A stretch of 64,000 bases of DNA from Sphingomonas sp. (GTDB lineage: Bacteria; Pseudomonadota; Alphaproteobacteria; Sphingomonadales; Sphingomonadaceae). Positions 16,033 through 25,233 of this stretch are shown here, piece after piece (the stretch's first letter is position 1; each line of letters begins with the position of its first letter). Where the stretch lies: the NCBI RefSeq assembly GCF_030145815.1, contig NZ_JAIXHL010000006.1, positions 1-64,000 on the forward strand. Direction: 5' to 3'. The translations under genes and the position numbers were made by a program. The notes below the pieces were generated by a model that had not been told where the DNA came from, did not search any database, and saw only the letters and a program-made list of their open reading frames with translations.

Positions 16033-16203
16033 CTACGCAGCAGCGCGCTCGGCATCGATAATGGCTCGCGCAAACGGGACGCACTGGCCGCACTTGGCCT
16101 GACGCCCGAGCGCGCGATAGGCCTGGCACGCGCTGATCGCACCGTCGCGCGCCGCAGCGCGGACATCCTTCTCACGAATGGCGTTACAGACGCAGACGAC
16201 CAT
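16033..16203 (-). CDS. bfd: Bacterioferritin-associated ferredoxin
   Basis: Small protein of 56 aa read from ATG 16203 to TAG: MVVCVCNAIREKDVRAAARD at the N-terminus, then LGRQAKCGQCVPFARAIID. The four [2Fe-2S] ligands are Cys4 and Cys6 (CVC) and Cys38 and Cys41 (CGQC), the Bfd/BFD-like arrangement. Bfd delivers electrons to bacterioferritin to release stored iron. It lies directly upstream of bfr on the same strand with about 105 bases between. Confidence 0.93.
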   Translation of the reverse strand: MVVCVCNAIREKDVRAAARDGAISACQAYRALGRQAKCGQCVPFARAIIDAERAAA

Positions 16204-16235
16204 GTGACCCTCTCACTCGACATAGCCAAGCTAAG

Positions 16236-16254
16236 GCGAGTGAGAGTGATTCGC
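16236..16254 (-). promoter_or_regulatory. Fur-like iron box upstream of bfd
   Basis: In the bfd direction the segment reads GCGAATCACTCTCACTCGC, with matching GCGA/TCGC ends and an alternating T/A/C core resembling alphaproteobacterial Fur boxes. It lies 33 bases before the bfd ATG. A partial repeat (CTCACTCG) follows at 16212-16219. The match is to memory of the consensus, not a scored search. Confidence 0.35.
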
Positions 16255-16279
16255 AACAGTTATTGCGTGGCGTTCGCAA

Positions 16280-17521
16280 TCAGCGGGCGAGCGCCCCGCC
16301 GGCCATCTCCTGGAGCCGTCCGCGCGCCAGGCTGCGCCACAGCCATTCCAGCGGGCCGTAAGCGAATCGCTCAAGCCACGGCTTCGACCACAGCAAGATC
16401 AGCGCCCACACCGCGAACACCACCAGATAGACCTCGGCCCGCGACAAGGCGCCGTAGAAGCCAAGGCCATAGCCGTAAAAGACGGTGGTGCAGATGACGC
16501 TGGTCATCAGATAGTTGGTGAACGCCATCCGCCCCGCTGCAGCAAGCCGGTCGGTCAACAACCCGCCCGGGCGCATCAGCAGCACGATCAGGCTGGCCCA
16601 GCCCATGATCATCAGCGGGCGGATCGGCGTGGTCAGTACCATCGCCGCCGAGGTCACCTCGAACAGCCCGAAGTCAGACCGGATCATCCATAGCGCGAGC
16701 GCCGCATAGGCCGGGATGCCGATCCCGAACCCGATGACAACCCAGCGCCAATAGCGCGACCGCTCCCACTGTCCGGTCAGCATGCCGCTGCGATACGCGG
16801 CCATGCCGAACAGCATATAGGCGAGAGTTTCCCAGCCATATTGGATGAGCCCGCCGAGCGGCAGCCATTTCGTTTCCTTGAACCGGTCAACGGCGATGCT
16901 CCACCAGTCGCCGCGGTACAGCGCTACCTCCTTGGTAAGCCACGCGCTGGAGGGCTTGCCGAACGCCTCGTTCAGCCCTTCGGCGGCTTTTGCCATTTCC
17001 GGCTGGCCAGGGGTCAGCTCCGCCATGGCGACGAGCAGCGGGATGATGGCAGTGACGATGAACTGGGGCACCAGCAGGATGCACCCGACGATCAGCAACG
17101 TCTTTACCCGCGCATTACGGAAGAAGAAGGCGATCATGCCGATCAGCGCATAGTGGCTGAGGATATCGCCGAACCAGATCGCCCAGAGATGGACGAGGCC
17201 GAAGACGAGCAGCCAGATCATCCGCGCATAATGGACCATGGCCGCGCTTTCGCCCTTTGCGGTTGCGCGCTCGATCACGAGCAGGGTCGATGCGCCGAAC
17301 AGGAAGGAGAACAGGCCGCGCATCTTGCCGTCGAACAGCACGAAGTTGCCCAACCATGCGGCAAGGTCGATCCCCTGCGATCCGCCATACGCTGCCGGGT
17401 TGAAATAGGCGGGCATCGGCATCGCGAAGCCAATGATGTTGAGCAACAAGATACCCAGCACCGCGACGCCGCGAACAGTGTCGAGCGTCAGATGGCGGTC
17501 GCCCGCCATGGTTGTGGTCAT
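16280..17521 (-). CDS. DUF418-family membrane protein
   Basis: Protein of 413 aa with many membrane helices. It starts MTTTMAGDRHLTLDTVRGVAVLGILLLNIIGFAMP, the typical opening of DUF418/YeiB-type proteins (DxxRGxAxLGILxxN). The C-terminal half contains MAFTNYLMTSVICTTVFYGYGLGF followed by ALILLWSKPWLERFAYGPLEWLWRSL, the conserved DUF418 end. These are predicted inner-membrane acyltransferase-like or transport-related proteins; no activity is established. It lies between bfd (same strand) and the nitroreductase gene, with its own ATG and a run of about 60 non-coding bases upstream. Confidence 0.9.
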   Translation of the reverse strand: MTTTMAGDRHLTLDTVRGVAVLGILLLNIIGFAMPMPAYFNPAAYGGSQGIDLAAWLGNFVLFDGKMRGLFSFLFGASTLLVIERATAKGESAAMVHYARMIWLLVFGLVHLWAIWFGDILSHYALIGMIAFFFRNARVKTLLIVGCILLVPQFIVTAIIPLLVAMAELTPGQPEMAKAAEGLNEAFGKPSSAWLTKEVALYRGDWWSIAVDRFKETKWLPLGGLIQYGWETLAYMLFGMAAYRSGMLTGQWERSRYWRWVVIGFGIGIPAYAALALWMIRSDFGLFEVTSAAMVLTTPIRPLMIMGWASLIVLLMRPGGLLTDRLAAAGRMAFTNYLMTSVICTTVFYGYGLGFYGALSRAEVYLVVFAVWALILLWSKPWLERFAYGPLEWLWRSLARGRLQEMAGGALAR

Positions 17522-17582
17522 GAAATGTCTCCCCCCGTGTTAGCGAAGGAATACACCTGTCTGCGCGCCAGCGCCAGCCTCG

Positions 17583-18257
17583 TCAGAGCCAGCTGGCGAT
17601 CTGCTCCAGCGGCTTTTTGTGCAAGGCGTGAACCGGGATCGTTGCGTCGGGTGCAGGATGGCCGACGGCTACGATCATCGTCGGCTTTTCGGTGTCGGGG
17701 CGTGCGCAGACGCTGTTGAGGAACTTCATCGGATTTGGGGTATGCGTCAGCGTCGCCAGCCCGGCCGCGTGAAGCCCGGTCAGCAGCAGTCCGGTGGCGA
17801 TCCCGACGCTTTCGGTGACATAGTAATTCTGAAAATCGTCGCCGGGATTGAGACCCCCACGGCGCTGACCGAAGATGACGATGAGGTAGGGTGCGATCTC
17901 GAGATACGCCTTGTCGGCATCGGTGCCGAGCGGGGCGAGCGCGCGGAGCCACTCCTCGCCCGCCTTGCCGGCGTAGAATTCGCGCTCCTCCGCCTCAGCG
18001 CCTGCGCGAATCGCGGCCTTGCCTGCTGCGCTCTCGACCACGGCGAAATGCCAGGGCTGGTGGTTGGCGCCGCTGGGCGCGCTGCCGGCGGCGCGGATTG
18101 CCCATTCGATTGCTTCGCGCGGAATCGGGGTCGAGGCAAAGGCGCGGCAGGAGCGGCGGGTGGCGATGGCGTCGTGGAAGGCGCGGGCAGCGGCGATCCT
18201 CTGCGCATCGTCCATCTCGGGATAGCGGCGCCACGCGACCGAGGGTACGTCATCCAT
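17583..18257 (-). CDS. Nitroreductase-family FMN oxidoreductase
   Basis: Protein of 224 aa with the nitroreductase fold. TRRSCRAFASTPIPREAIEWAIRAAGSAPSGANHQPWHFAVV carries the FMN-contacting Arg-Arg-Ser and the SGAN(H/N)QPW motif. YYVTESVGIATGLLLTGLHAAGLATLTHTPNPM lies in the middle, and VAVGHPAPDATIP near the end. It probably reduces quinones, nitro-compounds or flavins with NAD(P)H; the substrate is unknown. It is cotranscribed with the DUF3052 gene, which it overlaps by 8 bases. Confidence 0.88.
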   Translation of the reverse strand: MDDVPSVAWRRYPEMDDAQRIAAARAFHDAIATRRSCRAFASTPIPREAIEWAIRAAGSAPSGANHQPWHFAVVESAAGKAAIRAGAEAEEREFYAGKAGEEWLRALAPLGTDADKAYLEIAPYLIVIFGQRRGGLNPGDDFQNYYVTESVGIATGLLLTGLHAAGLATLTHTPNPMKFLNSVCARPDTEKPTMIVAVGHPAPDATIPVHALHKKPLEQIASWL

Positions 18258-18666
18258 TTGTGCGCAATTCCTTGCGGATCATCAGCTTGAGCCCCGACCA
18301 GGTTGCGTCCACCGCACAAACCTTCACGTCGACCAAGCCGAGGGGCAGGGCGACCTCACGGATCGTATCCTCGCTGATGTCGGTATCGACCTTCGCGGCT
18401 TTCTTGGGCCAGGATACCCAGATGAAGCCGCTGGGCGCGATCAGTTGGCGCAGCGCGTTGAGCTCGCGGTCCAGTATCGCACGCTCGGTCACGAAGACAT
18501 GCGCCGCGTCGATCCCGGTGCAGGGCGCGGCGAGCACCTCAAGGCCAAGGTCATCGACCTGCGCCTCTTCCCGCACGCTGGCGGGCATATCGGCGATGAA
18601 CAGCCGCATGCCGGGTTTGAAGCCGAGCTTGTCGGCGAGCGCTGTGGTCGAATAGCCGGCGGTCAT
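18250..18666 (-). CDS. DUF3052-family protein
   Basis: Protein of 138 aa starting MTAGYSTTALADKLGFKPGMRLFIADMP. It has the DUF3052 pattern: GYS.T.LA.KLGFKPG, the segment HVFVTERAILDRELNALRQLIAPSGFIWVSWPKKAAKVDTDISEDTIREVALPLGLVDVKVCAVDATWSG split over about residues 58-130, and the closing W-SGLK(L). The fold resembles a short Rossmann-like domain; function unknown. It overlaps the start of the nitroreductase gene, so the two form an operon. Confidence 0.85.
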   Translation of the reverse strand: MTAGYSTTALADKLGFKPGMRLFIADMPASVREEAQVDDLGLEVLAAPCTGIDAAHVFVTERAILDRELNALRQLIAPSGFIWVSWPKKAAKVDTDISEDTIREVALPLGLVDVKVCAVDATWSGLKLMIRKELRTNG

Positions 18667-18744
18667 TGGTCCCTCCCTCCTGCAGGTCGAAGCGTCGCCC
18701 AGTCAGGCGAGGCGGGCAGGAGGGTGACAGATTTAGGCCGTCGG

Positions 18745-18774
18745 AAAAAGCCCGGCCCCGGGCCGAGCCCGGGG
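18745..18774 (-). terminator. Rho-independent-like terminator after purL
   Basis: On the minus strand CCCCGGGC pairs with GCCCGGGG around TCG, then CCGGGC and TTTTT follow, 29 bases past the purL stop. Eight G-C pairs and a five-T tail, although the T run starts six bases after the stem. Confidence 0.55.
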
Positions 18775-18802
18775 CGATGGTTCAGTCGAGTGTTTGATGG
18801 GG

Positions 18803-21007
18803 TCAGTTGCCCATCAGCGCCGGGAAGAAGCCCTCATGCGCGCTGCGCAGATCGTCGATCGTGACGCACCAATCGCCTTCGTCGAGTTCGAAGATCAGCC
18901 GGTCCTTGATCGTGCGGCCCATCGGATCGGCGGGGACATCGGCGGCTGCAGCGGCGGTGAGGAATTCGGTCAATGCTTCATCGGGGACTGTGACGATGTA
19001 GAGACCCTGATCCTCGCCGAAGAAACTGCCCGCGATGCCGAAGGGCTGGGCCTGATCGATCGTCGCGCCGATGCCGCTGGCAAGTGCCATTTCGGCAAGC
19101 GTGACCGCCACACCGCCGTCGGACACGTCATGAACCGCGTTGACGAGGCCGCGGGTGATCATGTCGCGCACGAAATCGCCCGTGCGCTTTTCGGCCTTCA
19201 GGTCGACCGGCGGGGGCGGGCCTTCTTCGCGGCCATGGATTTCGCGCAGCCAGATCGACTGGCCGAGATGGCCCATGCGCTCGCCGACCGCGATGATCGC
19301 GTCGCCGGTCGCCTTGAACCCGATCGTCATCGACTTGGACCAGTCGGCGAGGATGCCGACGCCGCCGATCGCGGGGGTGGGGAGGATCGCCGATCCGCCG
19401 CCAGTCGCCTTGCTCTCGTTATAGAGCGAGACGTTGCCCGAGACGATCGGGAAGTCGAGCGCGCGGCACGCATCGCCCATCCCCTCGAGACAGCCGACGA
19501 TCTGGCCCATGATCTCGGGCCGCTGGGGGTTGGCGAAGTTGAGGCAGTTGGTCACCGCGAGCGGGGTCGCGCCGACGCTGGTCAGGTTGCGCCACGCCTC
19601 GGCAATCGCCTGCTTTCCGCCCTCCACCGGGTCGGCGAAGCAATAGCGCGGGGTGCAATCGGTGGTCATCGCCAGCGCCTTGTCGGTGCCGTGGACGCGG
19701 ACCACCGCAGAATCGCCGCCGGGGCGCTGGACGGTGTCGGCGCCGACCATGTGGTCATACTGCTCCCAGATCCAGCGGCGCGAGGCGATGTCGGGCGATC
19801 CCATCAATTTGATCAGGTCGGCGGCGATATCGGTCGATTCCGGCTCGTCCGCGAGGTCAGCGGGTTTGGGCGTCGCGACATGCGGGCGGTCGTAGAGCGG
19901 CGCTTCGTCGGCGAGCGGGGCGAGGGGGATGTCGGCGACGACATCGCCCTGCCACTTGAGCACCATGCGGCCGGTGTCGGTCACGGTACCGATCACCGCG
20001 AAGTCCAATTCCCATTTGCGGAAGATCGCTTCGGCAAAGGCTTCGCGGCCGGGCTTGAGCACCATGAGCATCCGCTCCTGGCTCTCCGACAGCATCATCT
20101 CATACGGCGTCATGCCGGTTTCGCGCTGGGGAACATTGTCCATCACCAGCTCGATCCCGACGCCGCCCTTCGACGCCATCTCGACGCTGGACGAGGTGAG
20201 GCCCGCCGCGCCCATATCCTGGATCGCGACGATCGCGTCCGACGCCATTAGCTCCAGGCACGCCTCGATCAGCAGCTTTTCGGTGAAGGGGTCGCCGACC
20301 TGCACGGTCGGGCGCTTCTCGTCGCTATGCTCGTCGAAATCGGCGCTGGCCATGGTCGCGCCATGGATGCCGTCGCGGCCGGTCTTGGACCCGACATAAA
20401 CCACGGGATTGCCGATGCCTGCGGCGGCACTGTAGAAAATCTTGTCGGTCTGGGCGACGCCGACGGTCATCGCGTTGACGAGGATGTTGCCGTCATACGC
20501 CTTGTGGAAATTGACCTCGCCGCCGACGGTCGGAACGCCGACGCAATTGCCATAGCCGCCGATGCCATGCACCACACCGGAGATGAGGTGCTTCATCTTC
20601 GGGTGATCGGGGCGACCGAAGCGCAGCGCGTTCATGTTGGCGATCGGACGCGCGCCCATGGTGAACACGTCGCGCAGAATGCCGCCCACGCCGGTCGCCG
20701 CCCCCTGATAGGGCTCGATATAGCTCGGGTGGTTGTGGCTCTCCATCTTGAAGATCGCCGCTTGTCCATCGCCGATGTCGATCACGCCGGCATTCTCACC
20801 GGGGCCGCAGATCACCCACGGGGCGGTCGTCGGCAGCTTCTTCAGATGGATGCGGCTCGACTTGTAGCTGCAATGCTCAGACCACATCACCGAAAAGATG
20901 CCGAGTTCGGTCAGGTTCGGCTCGCGCCCCATTGCGTGCAGGACACGCTCATATTCCTCGGGCGACAGGCCGTGCTCGGCGACGATTTCGGGCGTGATCT
21001 GAGTCAT
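18803..21007 (-). CDS. purL: Phosphoribosylformylglycinamidine synthase subunit PurL
   Basis: Catalyses the ATP-dependent amidation of FGAR to FGAM in purine synthesis, with glutamine ammonia from PurQ and the PurS bridge. The 734-aa length is that of the small (Bacillus-type) PurL. Signatures are [20 protein letters not shown] at residues 32-51, [51 protein letters not shown] and [16 protein letters not shown]. The start at 21007 ([14 protein letters not shown]) is used rather than the longer upstream frame. purQ and purS are not in the window. Confidence 0.97.
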   Translation of the reverse strand: MTQITPEIVAEHGLSPEEYERVLHAMGREPNLTELGIFSVMWSEHCSYKSSRIHLKKLPTTAPWVICGPGENAGVIDIGDGQAAIFKMESHNHPSYIEPYQGAATGVGGILRDVFTMGARPIANMNALRFGRPDHPKMKHLISGVVHGIGGYGNCVGVPTVGGEVNFHKAYDGNILVNAMTVGVAQTDKIFYSAAAGIGNPVVYVGSKTGRDGIHGATMASADFDEHSDEKRPTVQVGDPFTEKLLIEACLELMASDAIVAIQDMGAAGLTSSSVEMASKGGVGIELVMDNVPQRETGMTPYEMMLSESQERMLMVLKPGREAFAEAIFRKWELDFAVIGTVTDTGRMVLKWQGDVVADIPLAPLADEAPLYDRPHVATPKPADLADEPESTDIAADLIKLMGSPDIASRRWIWEQYDHMVGADTVQRPGGDSAVVRVHGTDKALAMTTDCTPRYCFADPVEGGKQAIAEAWRNLTSVGATPLAVTNCLNFANPQRPEIMGQIVGCLEGMGDACRALDFPIVSGNVSLYNESKATGGGSAILPTPAIGGVGILADWSKSMTIGFKATGDAIIAVGERMGHLGQSIWLREIHGREEGPPPPVDLKAEKRTGDFVRDMITRGLVNAVHDVSDGGVAVTLAEMALASGIGATIDQAQPFGIAGSFFGEDQGLYIVTVPDEALTEFLTAAAAADVPADPMGRTIKDRLIFELDEGDWCVTIDDLRSAHEGFFPALMGN

Positions 21008-21138
21008 GGCGCGCGCATAGCGGGGACGCGGCGCTACGTCATCCCCCAAGCCACGTGATCGCGGATATCGCTGTGTTGATCGGCTGTTCGACCGCGGGCA
21101 GCTCTGATAGCGATGCGGGCGGATCGATGGGGACACCG

Positions 21139-21654
21139 ATGAACCGGATAGAGGCTTGGTATTTGAAGCGGTTTAGGCCGGCCGACGACGGGTATCTGTT
21201 CACGCAATGGGGGCATGATGTGCATCTGTCCGCCGAAGAGGTCGCCGCCCTGATGGCCGAGTGGCGCGGGATTTGGCTCAATCCGTTTCTCTGGGGCGGC
21301 TGGCTGGCATTGGGAGTGGCGCTTCCCGGCTGGCTGTATCTGCGGGGGTCCGGCATTCCCGCATTCATGCTCGCGCTTCTGTTTGGCGTGATGATGCTGG
21401 TCACGCTGGCATATGCCTATGGCCGCGCGAACGAACTCGCCAAGGAGCGTGTGCCGATAAAGGCCGTTCAGTCGTTTCGGACCGGTCAGCCGACCTGGCC
21501 GGCGGCGCTTGTTATGGCCGTGTTGACCGGGCAGTGGTTGCTCAAAGCACAAGGCATCTGGTTCTCGGCGTTCGCTGCGGCGTTCGTCCTCAGCACCGCC
21601 ATCCTGTTGCGCACCTTGTGGCGCTGGTGGCGCGCGCGGTCAGTAGCCGCCTAG
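21139..21654 (+). CDS. Two-to-three-helix membrane protein, unknown
   Basis: Protein of 171 aa from ATG 21139 ([25 protein letters not shown]). ATG 21127 and an upstream ATG at 21055 are possible; GGGGACA fits 21139. A soluble N-terminal segment ([25 protein letters not shown]) is followed by helices at [42 protein letters not shown] and, near the end, [13 protein letters not shown] and [21 protein letters not shown] do not recognise a family. It converges with the phospholipase-D gene, overlapping by 15 bases. Confidence 0.65.
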   Translation: MNRIEAWYLKRFRPADDGYLFTQWGHDVHLSAEEVAALMAEWRGIWLNPFLWGGWLALGVALPGWLYLRGSGIPAFMLALLFGVMMLVTLAYAYGRANELAKERVPIKAVQSFRTGQPTWPAALVMAVLTGQWLLKAQGIWFSAFAAAFVLSTAILLRTLWRWWRARSVAA

Positions 21655-23097
21655 CCGCCGCAGCAGTCCGCCCTTGGTCATTGCCTCGAACGGCGATTCG
21701 TCGCCCGCATCGAGGATCTGGTTCTCTGCCAGCCATTCTTCGACGCTGTTCAGGTCGGGCACCTCATAGGGGCGCAGTGTTCGCCCGGTGACGCGCAGCG
21801 CGTCGACCGCAGCGATCAGCGAACCTTCTTGCTCGATCCGCGCCGCCACCGTCAGCGAATCGGTACCGAGATGTTCGGCGATCAGGCCGTTGCGGATCGC
21901 GGCGATGCGGGCCGCCTCGTCCGCGGTGCCCGCAGCGAGTGCCACGTCGCACTCAGTGTCCAGGCCCAGCGAGCGGTTGTTGAAGTTGGAGGATCCGACG
22001 CGCAGGAAGCGGTCGTCGATCACCAGCACTTTGGCATGGACATAGATCGCCTCACCCGCTGCGGTGTAGGGGTGGTAGAGGCGCAGTCGGTCGTGCGGAT
22101 TGCGCTGCTTGAGCGCCTGAAACAGCCGCGCGCGCGCCGTGTCCATCGCGGTCTGCTCCAGCCAGCCATCGGCGCTGCGCGGGTTGACGATCACGAACTC
22201 CGGCCCGTCCGGCTCCGCGAGGCGCTTAGCAATCGCCTCGGCTATCGCGCGGGACGCGAAATACTGGCTCTCGGCATAGACAAAGCGGCGGGCGGTCGCG
22301 ATCAGGTCGAGGTAGAGGCGCTCGATCTCCTGCACCGGGGCCTCGTCGTTGAGCTCGGGCTGGGTCCGTGCAACCGCGACGCGGATGTCGGTGAAGTCCG
22401 GCGCCAGTCCGTCAGGCCAACATTCCTGGTCCACTTCGGGGCGCTCGATCCTGTGCCCGCCGGCGCGGTGCCAACGCTCGCGGCACAGATCGCCCAGCAT
22501 CGCGGCCGCCGGGCCCTGGATCGCCGTGGTGGCATCGTGCCATGGCATATAGGCGTCGCCGCCGGGATTGGTCCGCCCCGGATCGCCATCGGCGTGACCG
22601 CGCGTGTCCCAGCGGCCAAGCGTCATGTCGATCCCGCCGCAAAAGGCGATGCAGTCGTCGATCACCACGATCTTCTGATGATGCGACGCCCCGGGTGGGT
22701 GGGTCGAGTCGAGCTTGAGATGGATGCGCTTGGCCAGCTTCCACTCGACGAGCGTCTGTAGCGTGCGTCCCCGCAACAAAGATGCGAGCGCCCCGATGTC
22801 CCAGCGCAGGATGTGGACCTCCAGCTCCGGAGTCTGCTCCGTGATCCAGCTGATGAACGCGCCCACTTCGCGCGGGGCCTCAGGATGGTCGGGCGGGTCC
22901 TCATGGGTCAGCAGGATGCGGGCGTCGAAATCCCACCCGATCAGCAGGATCTGCTTCTTGGCCTTCAGCATCGCCGTGCGGGCGATGCGGAAATAATCTT
23001 CGGCATCGACGATGACCGACAGCCGCGTGGCCTCAGCCGTGCGCCAGCAGTTGCGGCCGGGCTCCAGAAGCAGCGAGTCGTCAGAACCGGCGGACAT
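21640..23097 (-). CDS. Phospholipase D-like / cardiolipin synthase-like protein
   Basis: Protein of 485 aa with two HKD motifs: HQKIVVID at residues 140-147 and HAKVLVID at 354-361, each followed by the usual GSSNFNNRS-type segment (GG-IDMTLGRWD and GSSNFNNRSLGLDTE). The N-terminal SVIVDAEDYFRIARTAMLKAKKQILLIGWDFDARI is typical of bacterial PLD phosphodiesterases. There is no membrane helix, so it is probably soluble, hydrolysing or transferring phospholipid head groups. The frame is open far upstream of the chosen start, but the extension is low-complexity Arg/Ala-rich and overlaps the divergent PAS gene on the other strand. I therefore start at ATG 23097 (MSAGSDDS). Confidence 0.85.
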   Translation of the reverse strand: MSAGSDDSLLLEPGRNCWRTAEATRLSVIVDAEDYFRIARTAMLKAKKQILLIGWDFDARILLTHEDPPDHPEAPREVGAFISWITEQTPELEVHILRWDIGALASLLRGRTLQTLVEWKLAKRIHLKLDSTHPPGASHHQKIVVIDDCIAFCGGIDMTLGRWDTRGHADGDPGRTNPGGDAYMPWHDATTAIQGPAAAMLGDLCRERWHRAGGHRIERPEVDQECWPDGLAPDFTDIRVAVARTQPELNDEAPVQEIERLYLDLIATARRFVYAESQYFASRAIAEAIAKRLAEPDGPEFVIVNPRSADGWLEQTAMDTARARLFQALKQRNPHDRLRLYHPYTAAGEAIYVHAKVLVIDDRFLRVGSSNFNNRSLGLDTECDVALAAGTADEAARIAAIRNGLIAEHLGTDSLTVAARIEQEGSLIAAVDALRVTGRTLRPYEVPDLNSVEEWLAENQILDAGDESPFEAMTKGGLLRRLGGY

Positions 23098-23175
23098 GGC
23101 GTTGGCGATACAGTTGGCGGGACAAAAGGTCACGCGTTCACTAGACTTTAGCGAAAGGCTTGGTAACCAGACGCC

Positions 23176-23550
23176 ATGGATGCGACGCCGCAACGCCTGC
23201 TCCCGATCCACGCGCGCTGGGAATGCGATCTCAGCGACGATTCGCTCACATGGAGCGATGGTGTGTACGATCTGTTCGGGATCGAACGCGGCAGGCCGGT
23301 CACACGCGAAGCCATCGTCGCGATGTATTCGGCCGAATCGCGTGAGGAACTGCGCCGCCTGCGCGCCGCCGCGATTGCCGAGTGCGGCAGCTTCACCTTT
23401 GAGGCCAAGATTCGCCGTCCGGACGGTCAGTTGCGCTGGATCCGCGTGACCGCCGACGTCGAAGCGGAAAACGGCGTCGCACGCTATCTGTACGGGACCA
23501 AGATCGACGTCACCGACGAGATTATCGCGATGTCGCGTGCTTACGCCTGA
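23176..23550 (+). CDS. Single PAS-domain protein
   Basis: Protein of 124 aa made of one PAS_3-type fold: WECDLSDDSLTWSDGVYDLFGIERG at residues 15-39, then FEAKIRRPDGQLRWIRVTADVEAENGVARYLYGTKIDVTDE around 75-117. The DGxxRWI...G...DxT pattern is that of sensory PAS/PAC domains of kinases. No output domain follows. It may act as a stand-alone sensor or adaptor, or be the remnant of a larger kinase. Its 3' end overlaps the convergent HxlR gene by 10 bases. Confidence 0.8.
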   Translation: MDATPQRLLPIHARWECDLSDDSLTWSDGVYDLFGIERGRPVTREAIVAMYSAESREELRRLRAAAIAECGSFTFEAKIRRPDGQLRWIRVTADVEAENGVARYLYGTKIDVTDEIIAMSRAYA

Positions 23551-23942
23551 GGCGTTCCAGCGTCCGCATCGTGCCCGGCATCGGGCCGCATCTCGACCAG
23601 ATTGACCTGAATCCACTCGACCAGATCTTCTGCGCGGCGCGCGGCTTCGATGCCCAGCGGGGTCAGGCTGTATTCGACGTGCGGCGGCACCACCGGCAGG
23701 CTGTGCCGCGTCAGGAGGCGATTGGCTTCGAGTTGTGTCAGCGTCTGTGCCAGCATGCGCTCGCTGATCCCCCTGATCCGGCGACGCAAGGCGCTGAACC
23801 GCAAGGTGCCGGGCTGCAGCGCGACGAGCACCAACAGCCCCCAGCTGCTGGTCAGCTGCCGCAGGATCGTGCGGGTCGGACAATCCGGCGCAAACACGTC
23901 GCCCCGGGCGAGCATATCGGCCATGCGCAGACGATCCGACAT
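23541..23942 (-). CDS. HxlR-family transcriptional regulator
   Basis: Protein of 133 aa starting MSDRLRMADMLARGDVFAPDCPTRTILRQLTSSWGLLVLVAL. The HxlR winged helix is evident: CPTRTIL..LTSSWG.LVL.AL, RFSALRRRIRGISERMLAQTLTQLEANRLLTR and VEYSLTPLGIEAARRAEDLVEWI. It is divergent from a QorB-like gene, the same arrangement as E. coli ytfH (qorR)/ytfG (qorB). A palindrome of ACACTTACC/GGTAAGTGT overlaps its start region and is the probable operator. Cys20 in the N-terminal 'DCPTR' is the conserved redox Cys of many HxlR/QorR/HypR regulators. Confidence 0.9.
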   Translation of the reverse strand: MSDRLRMADMLARGDVFAPDCPTRTILRQLTSSWGLLVLVALQPGTLRFSALRRRIRGISERMLAQTLTQLEANRLLTRHSLPVVPPHVEYSLTPLGIEAARRAEDLVEWIQVNLVEMRPDAGHDADAGTPQA

Positions 23943-23946
23943 TTTT

Positions 23947-23985
23947 ACACTTACCTTTTTGTGCGTACTTATGTTTGGTAAGTGT
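23947..23985. promoter_or_regulatory. HxlR operator palindrome
   Basis: ACACTTACC (23947-23955) and GGTAAGTGT (23977-23985) are perfect inverted copies in the 88-base divergent promoter region. The spacer contains GTACTTA, a further half-site. HxlR/QorR-type sites are built of similar (G)TACTTAC/GTAAGTA(C) elements, so binding by the adjacent HxlR protein is likely. Confidence 0.65.
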
Positions 23986-24030
23986 CGGCCTAGATGGATG
24001 CGGTCAATACCTGATGAAAAGGAACGACCG

Positions 24031-24879
24031 ATGTTCGCTGTTACCGGAGCTTCGGGCCAATTGGGCCGGCTCGTCGTCGATGCACTGCTGTCCAAAGTGC
24101 CGCCGGATCAAATCGTCGCGCTGGTGCGCGCTCCCGACAGCATGAGCGACCTTGCCGCCAAAGGTGTTCACGTCCGATCATTCGATTATGACGCGCCGGA
24201 GACGTTGGTCCCGGCGCTGGCGGGGGTGAGCCGATTGCTGCTGATTTCCGGCAACGCGATCGGTAGCCGCGTGCCCCAGCATCGTGCCGTGATCGACGCG
24301 GCGAAGGCGGCGGGCGTCGCGTTGGTCGCCTATACCAGCATCCTGAACGCCGATCGCTCCCCGATGCTGCTCGCGGCAGAGCACAAAGCGACCGAGGAAA
24401 TGCTGGCGGCGAGTGGCATCGACCACGCGCTGCTGCGCAACGGTTGGTACACCGAAAACTATCTGATGGGCGCGGGTGCCGCGATCGCGCATGGCGTATT
24501 GCTGGGCAGTTCGGGTGACGGAGCCATTTCGGCGGCGGCGCGGGGCGATTATGCGGAGGCAGCGGCGACGGTGCTGGTACGCGGGCTGACCGGCACGTTC
24601 GAACTGGCAGGTGATGACAGCTTCACTCAGTCGGAGCTGGCTGACGCCCTAGCCGCAATTTCGGGCAAGTCGGTCGTGTATCAGAATCTGCCGCAGGCGG
24701 AGTATGCCGCTGCGCTGGAACAGGTGGGTCTCCCCGGTCCTTATGCCGCAATCCTGGCAGACAGCGACGCGCGGGCGGCGGAGGGCGCGCTGTTCGACGC
24801 CTCGCGCACGCTCAGCCAATTGATCGGTCGCCCAACGACGCCGTGGCGCGAAACGATTGCAACGGCGCTTGCGGGCTGA
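24031..24879 (+). CDS. qorB: NmrA-like NAD(P)H quinone oxidoreductase (QorB type)
   Basis: Protein of 282 aa with an N-terminal NAD(P)-binding motif MFAVTGASGQLGRLVVDAL (GxxGxxG). It continues with ALVRAPDSMSDLAAKGVHVRSFDYDAPETLVPALAGVSRLLLISGN and LRNGWYTENY, all characteristic of QorB/YtfG NmrA-like proteins. It reduces quinones with NADPH. ATG 24031 follows AAAAGGAACG. It is divergent from an HxlR regulator with a palindromic operator between. The gene symbol is by similarity of sequence and arrangement, not by search. Confidence 0.85.
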   Translation: MFAVTGASGQLGRLVVDALLSKVPPDQIVALVRAPDSMSDLAAKGVHVRSFDYDAPETLVPALAGVSRLLLISGNAIGSRVPQHRAVIDAAKAAGVALVAYTSILNADRSPMLLAAEHKATEEMLAASGIDHALLRNGWYTENYLMGAGAAIAHGVLLGSSGDGAISAAARGDYAEAAATVLVRGLTGTFELAGDDSFTQSELADALAAISGKSVVYQNLPQAEYAAALEQVGLPGPYAAILADSDARAAEGALFDASRTLSQLIGRPTTPWRETIATALAG

Positions 24880-24897
24880 AGCTAACGGTGCGGGACG

Positions 24898-25233
24898 TCA
24901 GAGGATTTCCCGCACCCGCTCAGGCGGACGGCCCAGCCGCACCCCTTTGTCGGTTTCGACCAGCGGGCGTTCGACCAGGATCGGGTCGGCCACCATCGCG
25001 TCGAGGATCGCGTCGTCCGACGCATCCTTGAGCGCCTTTGCCCCGGCCTCCGCGGCGCGCAACCCGTCGCGCGGGGACATGCCGCCCTTGGCATAGAGCC
25101 GGGCGAGTTCCTCGCGCGATGGTGGCGTCTTGAGATATTCGATCACCGTCACGGTCGCGCCAGCGTCCTGCAGGATCGCCAGCGCCTCACGCGATTTGGA
25201 ACAGCGCGGGTTGTGCAGGATCGTGGCGTTCAC
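24898..25233 (-). CDS. arsC: ArsC-type arsenate reductase (glutaredoxin-dependent)
   Basis: Protein of 111 aa with a GTG start at 25233 ([21 protein letters not shown]). Active-site Cys is in HNPRCSKSR (about residue 11), with the C-terminal [27 protein letters not shown] carrying the conserved RP and the arsenate-binding Arg. It would reduce arsenate with glutaredoxin and glutathione. No ars regulator or efflux pump lies near. The GTG overlaps the accC stop in GTGA, so it is read with accBC, an unusual neighbour for arsC; a general thiol role is also possible. Confidence 0.87.
   Translation of the reverse strand: MNATILHNPRCSKSREALAILQDAGATVTVIEYLKTPPSREELARLYAKGGMSPRDGLRAAEAGAKALKDASDDAILDAMVADPILVERPLVETDKGVRLGRPPERVREIL

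Noticed and set aside
18794..20251. 485-codon plus-strand frame opposite purL
   Set aside because: Shadow caused by high G+C; PurL motifs are complete on the minus strand.
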